Below, piece after piece: positions 50,101-60,229 of a stretch of 64,000 nucleotides of DNA. The stretch is taken from contig QANZ01002954.1 of assembly GCA_003254925.1 (NCBI GenBank), positions 19,292 to 83,291 of the forward strand. The letters run 5' to 3'. The stretch is from Chamaecrista fasciculata. Its lineage: Eukaryota; Streptophyta; Magnoliopsida; Fabales; Fabaceae. The notes beneath the pieces were generated by a model, which ran no database searches, had not been told where the DNA came from, and saw only the letters and a list, made by a program, of their open reading frames with translations. The position numbers and the translations under genes were made by a program. Position 1 is the first letter of the stretch; every line of letters begins with the position of its first letter.

Positions 50101-53100
50101 CAGTATAGAAGAGCAATTATAATGCTCAATTAGAATAATGCTATCCTAGGAAAGGGAACATGCATGTGAAACTAACTGAAATAAGGAAAGTAACTACCTA
50201 ATCATGATGTAAGTGTGCTCGTGAGTTGGTGTGTGGTCTAAAAAAAGCGAACCTGACTAAGTATTAACAGAAATAAAATAATTTAAAAAAATACAAGATA
50301 TAATTAAAATACTGAACTAAAATAACATCAGAAATGCCTAATGCCTATCAGTAGTGGATTGGTAGTGGATTGGGCTTTGAGCCCACTTGGGTCCATATCA
50401 GTAAATCAGTCATGAAAAAGGATGTAAAGCTGTTATATACTGAAGATAATAAATCCATGACCTTTGACATGATAAACAATAATTCACACAGCTCCAGGCT
50501 GTCTAGCAACAAAAATAACAAAAAGTATACAAAATGATAAATTATACAGCCACAGTACTTAAAAATGCAGCAGCAACACCCAAAATGGTGTTTTTCAGTT
50601 TGATCGGGCAGACGTTTCAAAATGAATAGGAAAGACAAAGTACCAGTCACTAAGGAATGGAATAGAATGAATATAAATACAAACCTAATTAGTTCATGAA
50701 TTGTGTTTGCCTTATTTGAACAAGAATGAAAAACAAAGATATGCTTGTCCTAAAACAGATAAGCATTCTTTTTGGCAGAAAAAAAAAAAAGAGAACAGAA
50801 ACATACGAAAAGCTTTTGCATAATATGTTATCTGTATAGTTAACTTTAAGGTTTTAAATATGTTTACTATCGCCATTGGAGAGTAAATGGCAGTTCGCAA
50901 AATTTCAAAATGAACATTCTAACTCTACTTACCAACCACTTTCAGAAGAAAGGAATAACAAATAAAGATGAGTTCTCAATAAAAACTTCCCTCCCTTATT
51001 TTCTTATTTTCTATTTGCCCTTTATTATCAAGCATCCAAATAAGGGACCAGATTTCTTTCCTGGTAGAAAACAAAACCTCATGCGGAAACAAGATGAACA
51101 AAAGTATGAAAGCAAACAGAAGGAAGGATAATATTCACCATCAAACAAACAAAACAAAAATGTAGGTAACATGGAAAAAAAAATTGAGAACCTGCCTAGA
51201 GTTCTTGCTGACTGAAGCAGATAGAGCTTCAATTGCATGTGCATACATTTTTCTAATCTCAGAGACCTTAAATCTGGAGAAGTTTCTCTGAACAACAAGC
51301 AAGAATTCTCTCCATAACCTGTAACTTCCAGAGTGCTGCAGAAGTATCTTTTCCCATCTACCAATTAACACATCTGAGCTGTCTCTCATTTGATAAGCTT
51401 TCAAAAGACAAAGCAATATCTCTTCATTATCTGGGTTAAGCTCAACAGCCTTCTCCAGTATGCTAATCTTCTTTTCAAGAGTCTGCATGCGAGCACCTTT
51501 CTGTCGTTGCATTCCTGCTACTTTATCTTGGAACTCTGCAAATGATAACCAAACCTTTTCATCATGTGGACGTTCCCGTGTCAGTTTGTTGAATTCCCGA
51601 GTTTTGCGTAACATTTCATCTTCCCAAGATTCTTCAAGTGTTGAAGCTATAGAGAAAGAACCACTGTCATCATCTCCTTGCGATGTCTCAATGTCTGATA
51701 TAGGTATGAACGCATCTTGAGTCAAAATAGTGGAAACTTTTGGTGCAACAAGACGAACGTGCTTAAAGTTCTTATGGCGCTCTAATGCCATGTGCTTTGC
51801 AGACCAATAGCGACCAGAAGATTTCAATTTAGTATCCAATGCATCGACATCACCATCTCTTTCAAAGAGTGAATTCCCCTTATTCTTCCAATAGAGACCT
51901 TGATTGTGTGGCCCAGATAATTTCAAAGGATTGTAAGGTTTGTACCGAGCAATATCCATTCTGCATGATATTTATAGACACTGACCATCCATTACTTGAC
52001 AGAAAAAGAAACAAGATTCACAGAGAAACAGAATTATTTCAGGAAAAGAGAATAAAAGAAAATGATAATTTATTCCTCAGTTGTCAGTAAAGTAGTCAAA
52101 GGTTCAAGATACCTACTTTTATCTTCACCTGCCTTCTCCATATATTTGAAAATAACAAGTCAAAACAGCCGCACTCACTTGTGTCATTAAAATTGTTCAA
52201 ATCTACACAAAGTATGAATTCAATTTTCTCTTCTGTTCTTTGCTCCAGTTGAAGAATCTGATTTATTCTTTTAGGTAAATTAGAAAAAAAATCTGAACAC
52301 CACTTCTAAACCTCATTCATATCCACCCAACCAGGTCAACAAGAATAAGAAAGGTCATGTTTTAATAAAGTTATAAATCTATACCTATTCACCATTAGCT
52401 GCTAACAACTCCTAATTTAGGAGCAGCATTCATCTAGCATATGAAACTATACAACCAATCTCGCTGTACTCGCCTAAAGAGAGAAGAAGTGTTGCATAAA
52501 GGGTATAAACAAATGAGTTTAAAATCTCAAAGAAAACGCCAATTAGACCATGAAAACCAACTTATCAAGTAAGCATCCTATTGTTCTTCCTACTCCTGTG
52601 TTTCTGAAGATAAAACGTTTCACTTGATTCAGGTTCCCCGGACATGCATTTCATTGTAAAAGATTACCGAACTTTTTCCATAAAAACTTCATTATTGAAA
52701 ATTGCCAGAAACAAAAACTGAATCACTCAAAAAGTTGATAAAATGAAATGAAATAGACTATTAAATATCAACTTAAACGTTAGTCTCTCTCCTGGTCTAT
52801 TGGTTTCTACCCAAGACTCAAGAAGAGGGGAAATCTCCATTACAAACAAAAGATAGCCCAGCAAAAAATAATCACAAACAATTACACAAGTTCAAAGATA
52901 TGATTAAAAAGTGTACCTATAGATGCAACCGAATGCCAAATTGTCGCGATCACCATGAGAATCGAAGTAATAATCCTTGGTAGTGTTGGTCTCAGAACCA
53001 GCCCAAGCTCGTACACGGGACTTTCTTGAACCGAAATCATCAAATCCCCTTTTCTCCGAGGACTCATCTCGCTTCCGTTTCTTCCTCCTCTTCTTCTTCT

Positions 53101-53449
53101 TCTTCCTATCCTTATTCTCCCTTTCAGATTCAGAAGATTCCAGAATCTCATAGGAAGAGTAGGGTTTCGATCGAGCCTGATTATCATCAACGGGACCTTC
53201 TTCTTCCTCGTGTGGATTGGGCTCTTCTAGCGGCGAATGTGTGGTTTCGTCGTTGATTTGGGACGCAACGGCATCGTGTATGACAGATATGTCGGTGGTG
53301 AAGCTGGAGTTACTGAGCCATTGGGGCGCTGAAGCAATCGGCTGCAGAGAGGAGTCAGAAAGTGGAAAGAGAGGAAAGAGAGAAGTTTTGGTTTCATTGG
53401 CAGTCGCTTCCACATCTTCCGCCGCCGGCGACGGCGATTTCTCGTCCAT
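38142..53449 (-). CDS. NRDE2: NRDE2 homologue, nuclear RNA regulator (ten exons)
   Basis: Exons 53449-52917, 51960-51192, 49849-49228, 49097-48926, 47372-47021, 46907-46797, 44091-43740, 40246-40021, 39333-39112 and 38286-38142 join with GT-AG ends and matching phases into 3504 nt, 1167 aa, normal for plant members. The ATG at 53449 (MDEKSPSPAA) is the first in frame. Features: acidic, Ser-rich N-terminus; basic run KKKKKRRKKRKR (about 115-127), a likely nuclear signal; the conserved DIARYKPYNP box (about 180); the family core (DGDVDALDTKLKSSGRYWSA); an acidic loop (about 575-598); then helical HAT-type repeats such as VLWRCYLMYE. The family acts in the nucleus. Its animal members work in RNA interference or bind the exosome helicase MTR4, and plant members are linked to RNA processing. 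Introns hold several transposons, but no coding exon is damaged. Confidence 0.95.
40688..41055 (+). pseudogene. L1-type LINE fragment in NRDE2 intron 7
   Basis: Plus-strand frame reads HPEFDHFPILVKQLKWGSTM, then FQFENKG and EETWWY, the end of the L1 endonuclease domain (normally SDHFPI and a WW pair). It continues as IRKRGFLKEL and DRKVHRLRNELDEI, the linker ahead of reverse transcriptase. It has stops and is cut at both ends. Orientation is opposite to NRDE2. Confidence 0.6.
41912..42202. mobile_element. hAT-like family A copy in NRDE2 intron 7
   Basis: 291 bp with CTATGAAGCATAGACACT at the left end and ATTCATAG at the right, and gacac/gtgtc words. The flanks cttggttc (41904-41911) and ctgggttc (42203-42210) match at 7 of 8 positions, an aged 8-bp target duplication. 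Confidence 0.75.
42528..43083. mobile_element. Probable decayed hAT-like element in NRDE2 intron 7
   Basis: Left side begins caggggtgatcatagg and contains gggt/aaccc and ggccca words. The right side has ggccc and tgaccc words and ends ttacccc. Layout is that of families C and E, but termini and target duplication are not clear. Confidence 0.4.
44514..44880. mobile_element. MITE in NRDE2 intron 6
   Basis: Left end GGGCTTGTTTGGGAG directly after tta/taa, like PIF/Harbinger MITE ends. Shares the ATGTAATGATTGTGG core with 19313-20612 and 35400-35740. Right end not defined. Confidence 0.4.
45030..45925 (-). pseudogene. RTE-type LINE reverse transcriptase fragment in NRDE2 intron 6
   Basis: On the minus strand in three frames: GKVVGPDNIPIEVWKSL, then KDLYMIFIDFENAYDRVPRE (RT motif with catalytic Asp), YIRAIKDMYDGATTCVRTQG, IGLHQGFALSP, and the catalytic box CMLFVDDIVLVGDSKGEVNE. 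This word set is typical of the RTE clade in plants. Both ends are missing and at least four stops or frameshifts are present, so it is dead. It reads in the same direction as NRDE2. Confidence 0.85.
46189..46458 (-). mobile_element. Copia-like solo LTR in NRDE2 intron 6
   Basis: 270 bp with TGTTAG/CTAACA ends. Read on the minus strand it has a TATA box (TATAAATAGG, complement of 46282-46291) followed by a short leader, as in copia LTR promoters. Flanking 5-mers taagc and aaggc are only a partial match. It points in the NRDE2 direction. Confidence 0.65.
47781..48290. repeat. Repeat with GGTAC/GTACC words in NRDE2 intron 4
   Basis: Begins ctatgaagcatgggtac and carries gggtact/ggtatgt words on the left, an AT-rich middle and ccatacccta/cacccgaacc on the right. 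It has the same general design as the hAT-like families and resembles 17135-17411. Next to it (48300-48375) is a further fragment with family A words. Target duplication not found. Confidence 0.45.
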
Positions 53450-53552
53450 TGAATTCAAATTTTCGGTGCTCCGGCGTAGCTATGTGCACTATGAACACGC
53501 CGCGAGCAAGGGCACTATGGTTTTATCTCTTGGGTTTGTTTAATGTTACTTA

Positions 53553-54025
53553 GGCTATGTTTGGGAGTTTTAGTGAGGATGGAGAGGAGAAGACATTAAT
53601 GGACACTAATAGAGTGGAGTGGAAAAGATATTAATGGACTGAGTAGATATGTTGTTTGGGAGTTTTTAGTGAGGACAGGAATGGACACATGATAATCTTG
53701 TCATAAATTAATAATATTTGAAATAATTTTATACATTTTGGTCCCTGAATTTGTACTAAATAATATTAGGGTTTAGAAAGATCAATAATATTAATAAAAT
53801 CATGGGGTATAATTGCCTTAAAATTTTTAAAGTTGTCCTCTCTATCCTTGGCACCCCAATTTGGGGGGCCAGCAAAAATTAGATTTTGGGGTGCCAAGGG
53901 GTGCTTTGGAGGCACCCCTTCTCCATTCCTCTCCTCCCTCAAAAAACATCCAAACAATAATTTTTAATTTTTTGTCCCTTCCACTCCTCTCCATTCTCCC
54001 CTTGACACCCCATCCAAACACACCC
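53553..54025. mobile_element. PIF/Harbinger-like MITE upstream of NRDE2
   Basis: 473 bp with GGCTATGTTTGGG on the left and the complement of GGGTGTGTTTGG on the right. TTA flanks both ends (53550-53552 and 54026-54028), the target site preferred by PIF/Harbinger elements. It starts 104 bp upstream of the NRDE2 start codon, so it lies in the 5' leader or core promoter. A related, shorter piece is at 56874-56918. Confidence 0.7.
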
Positions 54026-54062
54026 TTAGCTTGTAGATGTTAGTATGTGACCATGGGTGAAA

Positions 54063-55970
54063 GCCTCATTTTGGGCCCTAAAGTTTACCTCAAATTTTGT
54101 TTGGCAACTTTGATATTTTTTCTTTTGTGTTAGTCCTTAATGTTTTTCAACCGTTCTATTTTGGTTCCTATCTACTAAATATAATCAAATCTATTTCATT
54201 TCAAATTCAAATGATACGAAATCAAAGTTACAGGAGTCGTCAACAAATAAAGTTAAATGGGCTTGAAAGTAGGTTTCATAATTGATGGACTAAATTTTGA
54301 TTAGTGAGTTTTTAATTAATTGTGTTAATTAATTAATTGGATACTAATTAAATATGGGATTATGTTTTTAATAATATCAATATGATTCAAAATGGTCCCT
54401 GGTCTGATTTGATATGATGAGATGTGTTTACATTGCCTATATCTACTTTTCCCCTGATTTGAGGTTTTATCCTTTTGTAGTTAAAAACTTTACTGCACTA
54501 GTTTCCTGGTAAGAAAACTTCTGCTTTAGTCTATGTATAATGTAAAAAGACCAACAAAATTGAAAATGGTGTGGTTCTCTTCTTTCAACCACTTCAAATC
54601 TACACGAAAAGCATCAAAGGCTAGTGAGATAGGAGTGCAAATCATAGCCTCCAAAACGGACTAAAAGGAAATAGAATTTGAGGTGACACCATACAAGCAT
54701 TAAATGCAAAGCTAATTTGAAGATTGGCTGTGATTCTTCATGCACCTCAAGCCTTGCTGATCAGAAAGAAGCACTGAACATTTCTAGACCGTTGAAGTTC
54801 ATATCTCTAAACGGCCACTTTCTCAATGCCTATAAAAGATGAACCAGAACAACAAATGAAGAAAACGAAGTGTTAAAAGAAAATTTCATGTATTCTTTGT
54901 TTGCTTCATTCTTTAGCTAAGTGCTAGTGTCTTAGTGACATTCTCTTCGTGAGAAAAACCAAAAACTCTTTCTACTCTTTTTTCTGTAAGCTTCCTAGAT
55001 GTTCTGAGCTTCCTGCGTAAAACTTTAGTGGTAATCCTCTATGTTTGAGGTTGGATAGGTTTGGTAATAGCTGAGTGAGCTTCTAGTGGGTCATTGGGTT
55101 GTTGTTGTACTTAGTGAGCCATAAAACCATGTGCGGTGATCTCTGAGGAAATGGTTAGCTCTTGGGTACTTGTTATCCAAATTATAAAAACTCTCTTGTT
55201 GTGTGCTTGAGAAGTGGATGTAGGTTCAGGTGAAAACTTGGTCTGAACCACTATACTTGCTGGTGTGATCTTCCTCAACCCTTCTTCCTTATTTGTTTGT
55301 TTGCCAATTGTTGTTTTGCAGGAAACGCTTTCCTTAAGGAAACAGTTTTTGAAAAACAAAGAGTGTTTATAAAGAAATTCACCCCGTTTTGGTTGATTCT
55401 TGACTAACATCATTTCACGAAGTTGGTCATATCTCTCTCTTTTTAAGTATGAATGCATCGAAAATTAGAGTTATGAGTTACTCTTAATATTTTTTTTTTC
55501 TATCTAATTGAGCCCATCATCAAACGAGGTCAAATAGTACTCTCAAATTTGGTATTGGTGTTTTCATCAAACCCACTTCTAGAGTACTATTTGACCTCAT
55601 TTGCCAACGTCCTCGATTTGACAGAGAAAAAAATTGTCAAGAGTAACCCAAAGCTTTAATTTCATTACATTTGAACTTGAAACGAGAGATATATGACCAA
55701 CTTCATTAAATAAGAAGCCTACTTTCAAGGCTCGTTTGCCGACGACCACAATTGGGCAGAGAAAGAACTCATCAAAAGTAACTCATAGCTTCGATTTCGT
55801 CGAATTCAGACTTGAAATGAAAGAGATATGATTATATTCAATAGTTAGGAACCGATTGTTGAACTTATTAGGAAACATTAGGGACTAAAACAGAACTGTT
55901 GAAAAACATTAATGACCAAAACGAAACAAAAAAAAACAGAATAAGATATTTGAGCTTATTTATTTGGTCA
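54063..55970. mobile_element. Large inverted-repeat element with inserted LTR-like sequence
   Basis: The left arm (54063-54300) and right arm (about 55440-55960) are imperfect inverted copies sharing tttttcaac-gttct and cttgaaagtagg. The middle, 54540-55430, looks like a retroelement LTR or leader: a TATA box (TATAAAA at 54831) is followed by a transcript-leader-like stretch, but no coding remnant is present. Inner hairpin: GAGGTCAAATAGTACTCT at 55526-55543 is perfectly complementary to 55581-55598. Confidence 0.45.
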
Positions 55971-56372
55971 AATAATCCATTGTTGATTACCTTAATTGTG
56001 TTACTAATTCAGTGTTGATTGCCTTAATTGTGTTATTGTTTTGATTGCTTAATCAAAGTACTCACTTTGGTTCACAATATTTGCTGAAATTTGGAGACTT
56101 TTTTTGTTTCAAAATATCTAGAGTTTTACAAAATCAAAAAAGTATTAATTATTTTTTTTTACAATTTTATCCCTATTTATTCTCTCTTAGACTTTTCAAA
56201 TTTAATTAGTGGAGCTAATACTTTTCCCAAGTTTCTTGTTATTCCCAATACATGTTTAATCAAATTTGCTTACTTTCAATAGGTTTCTAATTGGTTGTTA
56301 AAAAAAAGGTTTTTAACTAATCATTTATAATTGTCATTGTTTACAATTATTTTTAACCCTCATTTCTCATAG

Positions 56373-56640
56373 ATGCAAAGTACTGTAGATGTTGTTGTCG
56401 AAGATCCACTATACGAAATGGAAATTGTTGAAAACTCAATGGAGAAAGAAATTTTGGAAGATTCAAAAGATAAATCAATTGTGGAAGATTCAGAAGATAA
56501 AGAAATTGTGTAAGATTCAAAAGATAAGGCAATTGTGGAAGATGCAATAGAGTTTGAAGTAGAGTCCACAATGGATCATGTAGCTTTTGCAAATGAAGAA
56601 ATACCAAAAGAAATTTTGCATATGTTAAAAAAATTTATTC
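56373..56640 (+). pseudogene. Acidic-repeat coding remnant, unassigned
   Basis: After an acceptor-like catag, an ATG opens MQSTVDVVVEDPLYEMEIVE, then a 9-residue tandem repeat (EILEDSKDK, SIVEDSEDK, EIV-stop-DSKDK, AIVEDA), then STMDHVAFANEEIPKEIL. The third repeat unit holds a stop codon. The acidic start could belong to a FAR1-type or transposase-related protein, but no domain is identifiable. Confidence 0.35.
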
Positions 56641-56873
56641 CAAAGTTGTATTATCAATTAGCCTTGTTCAATATCTATTTTGCATATGTTTAATTTCTCT
56701 CTCTTTATATATACTGCTGGGGCTTCAAATTTTACTTTTAAAGTATAATGAATTATGTGCTTGGAGTGCTGCTCTAATAAAGCACGCGCACCATCTTTGG
56801 CAATACGCAAAGCCAACTCCATTGAAACACACTTTTCACCAGCTTTTGATAACTAGATAGTTTTTTAGGGTAT

Positions 56874-56918
56874 GTTTAGGAGTTTTAGTAAGGAGGGAAA
56901 GGAGAGGACATTAATGTA
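56874..56918. repeat. Fragment of the PIF/Harbinger-like MITE
   Basis: TTA followed by GGGTATGTTTAGGAG and about 45 bp matching the left end of 53553-54025. It is cut by the insertion of the family D element at 56919. Confidence 0.55.
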
Positions 56919-57366
56919 TAGGGATGGCAATCGGTGGGTATCCGCTCATTTTTTCATTATCTTTATCCGTATCCGTTCATTCTCTACAATATCCGTATCC
57001 GATATCCGGTATCCAACGGGTACCCTAAATATCCGAAATACCCTAAAATAATTGGATATAGGATAGTATATCCTAATTAAAAAATTGGATATATAGGATA
57101 TCCGATATCCAATATCCGTTAATTAAAATAAATTAATTAAAAATATAGTAAAAAATGTATAAAATATAATAAAATATTTATATTATAGGGTATCGGATAC
57201 TGGGTACCCTAACTATCCGTTCATTTCGGACGGATACCGGATAGTTAATATTTTATTTTTCAATATCCGTACCCTATCTGCTATCCAGCATCTGACGGAT
57301 ATCGGATATTTTTTACGAGTGGATTCGGACGGGTATCCTAAAGATCCACCCAAATTGCCATCCCTA
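56919..57366. mobile_element. hAT-like element, family D (GGGTATCC / GGATATCC words)
   Basis: 448 bp with a perfect 8-bp target duplication, ttaatgta (56911-56918 and 57367-57374), and termini TAGGGATGGCAAT / ATTGCCATCCCTA. Both sides carry many copies of tatccg, ggtatcc and gggtaccc around an AT-rich core. It encodes no protein. It inserted into the MITE fragment at 56874-56918. Confidence 0.9.
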
Positions 57367-57384
57367 TTAATGTAGTGTCCATGC

Positions 57385-57610
57385 TTCATAGTTAAGAAGT
57401 CATACCAACATTTAAAATTGGTTGAGAAGACATTTCTTCTGCCACTTTTTCCACTTCTATTAATACTTCATTTTGCTCAAATGACTCAGTATTTAAATCA
57501 AACTCAAACTCTTCAAAATTTGAAGACGTGTTGAGGTCCGGAACAAGATTAACAACACTAACGAGCAATTGAGGATTACCTTATTCTCCATCTCCATTAT
57601 CAAAACAATC
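57385..57610 (-). pseudogene. Acidic coding remnant, possibly FAR1-like N-terminus
   Basis: Minus-strand frame reads VNLVPDLNTSSNFEEFEFDL, then NTESFEQNEVLIEVEKVAEE and ILNVGMTS before a stop, with another stop upstream. The FDLN plus Glu-rich style, ending in a VGM-like word, resembles the region ahead of the DNA-binding domain in FAR1/FHY3-type proteins. Without the domain itself this is only a suggestion. Confidence 0.3.
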
Positions 57611-58796
57611 TACCGGAGTTGCATTCAAATATATTTTTGTTAAATTCGTTTTAGAATTGTGACTTGAAATGTGATATGTTAGCATCATATAAATGCTTTT
57701 ATAATTTAGTTATTGGTGGGAAATGAAAAAAAAAGGTGGGAGTAAAAAAATGGTGGGAATTATAAAACAAATTTTATGTTAAAAAATGTGGGAATAAAAT
57801 TGGTAGGATTAAAGTTGCTGAAAATGCTTTTTGGTGGGAAATTTTTGGGTTAGTAAATAAAGTTATTGTTGAGTTTATTATTGAAATAAAAGATGAAATT
57901 AATGAATGTGAAGGAATTAGAACAAAACTCCAGTAAAAGTAGAAGACTCCTCAAAGCCTTACTAAGCATGCGTAAGTCAAAGAAGAATGATGTGTTATAC
58001 ACATACTTATTGAATTTATTGTTTTCTAATATTGTTTTAAATATACTTTGAAAATAAAGAAGAATAAATAAAGGGTAATTTAGTCTTTTTATCTTATATT
58101 TTTCTAATTTTAAAATAAACTAATTATTTCCTTGGTATGTGTGCATCTACAAAACTACAATAGATATTGTGAACCGGAGGAAGTAGTAATTATATATGCA
58201 TTTATTGTACTTAATGTGTATTTGATTTTTTTCCTAGTTTAACATAAGAATTATTATATAAATTGATATTAGCCTAATGAGAAAATCAACGAAGTATTAA
58301 AAAATCTTCAAAGTATTAGAGCCCGATTGCCTTGAAGTGAGCATTTTCCTCCTTCTGTAACCCTAGGGTTCCTAAACTTGAAAGAGGGTTGAGCCTTAGC
58401 TTCCTTCCTTCACTATGCAACACTAGGAGGTCTAGTTTGCTTCCTCCATTGTCATCACCGCCCCTCTAGATTGACAGCCCACTGCTGGATTGGCGTTCAA
58501 CTGCTTTTTTCGATCACCAAAACATTTGTACACGTTGCCACGCACCTTTTGAAGAATTCTAGACAAGCATTGTCGATGTTCCGTTTTGCACATTTTTGAA
58601 CCTTTGTTTGCTTCACCGCCATCGGATTCTGACTACCCACCGTCCTGTTGGCCTAACACCAAAGTTCGACTGTTGTCTGCTGCCACACTCCAACCACCAT
58701 TTTTACAGTTTACTATTCTTGCATTTTTCTTTGCAATTTTTTTTGTTGCTTTATGCTTTTAGTCTATTTTCCTTCACTTTATCTCACTTTTTCACT
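57611..58796. other. Spacer and leader-like region before the second copia element
   Basis: 57611-58300 is AT-rich with no gene seen. 58320-58796 is GC-richer, has an aaccctagggtt stretch and precedes the gag start, so it may be the leader or LTR of the copia element. No paired LTR was found. Confidence 0.35.
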
Positions 58797-59136
58797 ATGG
58801 GTGACTTTAAAGTGTTGGAAAATACTTCTCTCTCTCAAATCAGTAAAGTAAAATTTGATGGAGCAAGCACCTATCTTACTTGGTCAAAGGTATGTTTGTT
58901 ATATATCAATCTCAGAAGATGGTCAATTATATTACAAGTGATAGGAAACCTCCTACAATTTCTGAAACTTTGTATGCTTAATGGGATTTTGGAAATTCCC
59001 TCGTCACATAATTGTTCAATACAATGCAACCTCATATTTCCAAATGATATTTGCTATTGGATACTGTTGAAAAACCCTGGAGCTCTGCCAAACACACCTA
59101 CAATGATGCTAAGGTGTATAAGATTAGAATAAGAAT

Positions 59137-60195
59137 TAAGGATGACAATGAGTAGAGAACCTGATGGTTTTGTCACTATTCGTATTAGTATTAGTTCATC
59201 CTATCTAATATTTGTACCATATCCGTATCCGATAAATTAACATCTGTACATGTACCATGGTTATTAAAATCGGACCGGACGATCCTAGTTGCAACAATAA
59301 CCGGATGTGCAGAGAACCAGCCAAGAAACGGGGGAACCGGTCAATAACCGGCGTTATTTATTTTATAATTTCTTTTTTTGGTCTTTTTTTTTCTATAGTT
59401 ATCAGTCAAATCTTAGAGAATGTTGATTATGGACCAAAATTTGTTAGAGAAAGTGATCATAAAATGTCACTTGATGATATTATGTTGATAAATATTATGA
59501 AAATTGGTTAATATCTATATTAATTCATTTTAATTCATTTTAATTAGAATTTTATCATATTTAGGTTTTTCTATTATTTTTTATTTATTTATTAGTCAAC
59601 GATTCGACCTCGGTTGAACCATTGAACCTTGAACGCTACCTCGGCCGGTCCGATTTTTAAGACCATGATTTGTACCATATCCGATATCCGGTATCCGACG
59701 GGTACCCAAAATATCTAAAAAAATATATGAATATGGGTAGGATATCTTATTTTATAAATTAGATATATCGGGTACCCGATATCCAATATCCATCAACTAA
59801 AATTAATAAATGAAATTGTTATTGATCTATATTTTATTTTTAAAAAAACATAAAAAATTAAATAACAAATAACTAAAAAATGATTATATAAAAAATATAT
59901 ACAAAATTAATTAATTAAAGTTAAATAATTATATATAAAATATTAAATTAAATGTAAAATATAACAAATAAATAAGTAGCTGGGTATCAGATATCGGTAC
60001 CCTAACTATCCATTCATTTCAAACGGATATAGGATATCTGAGGGCATTATCCTTATCTGCTCAATATTCGAAAAATATTTTATTTTCACTATATGTATCT
60101 TAATTATCAAATAGTCGGTATCCATCGGATATTGGATAGTTTTTCGGATTGATATGGATGGATACCCTAATTATCCAAAATGATTGACATCCTTA
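59137..60195. mobile_element. hAT-like family D copy inside the copia gag
   Basis: 1059 bp including a nested element. Ends TAAGGATGACAAT and ATTGACATCCTTA, with flanks ataagaat (59129-59136) and acaagaat (60196-60203) agreeing at 7 of 8. Dense ggtatccg/gatatcc words at both sides. Removing it brings the two gag pieces back together. Confidence 0.85.
59256..59667. mobile_element. hAT-like family B copy nested in the family D copy
   Basis: 412 bp; CATGGTTATTAAAATCGGAC on the left and a mirrored GGTCCGATTTTTAAGACCATG-type end on the right. The flanks acatgtac and atttgtac agree at 6 of 8. Both subterminal zones carry ccgg/gaacc words. Confidence 0.8.
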
Positions 60196-60229
60196 ACAAG
60201 AATCCATGGTCTGAAATAAGGAGAGTTGA

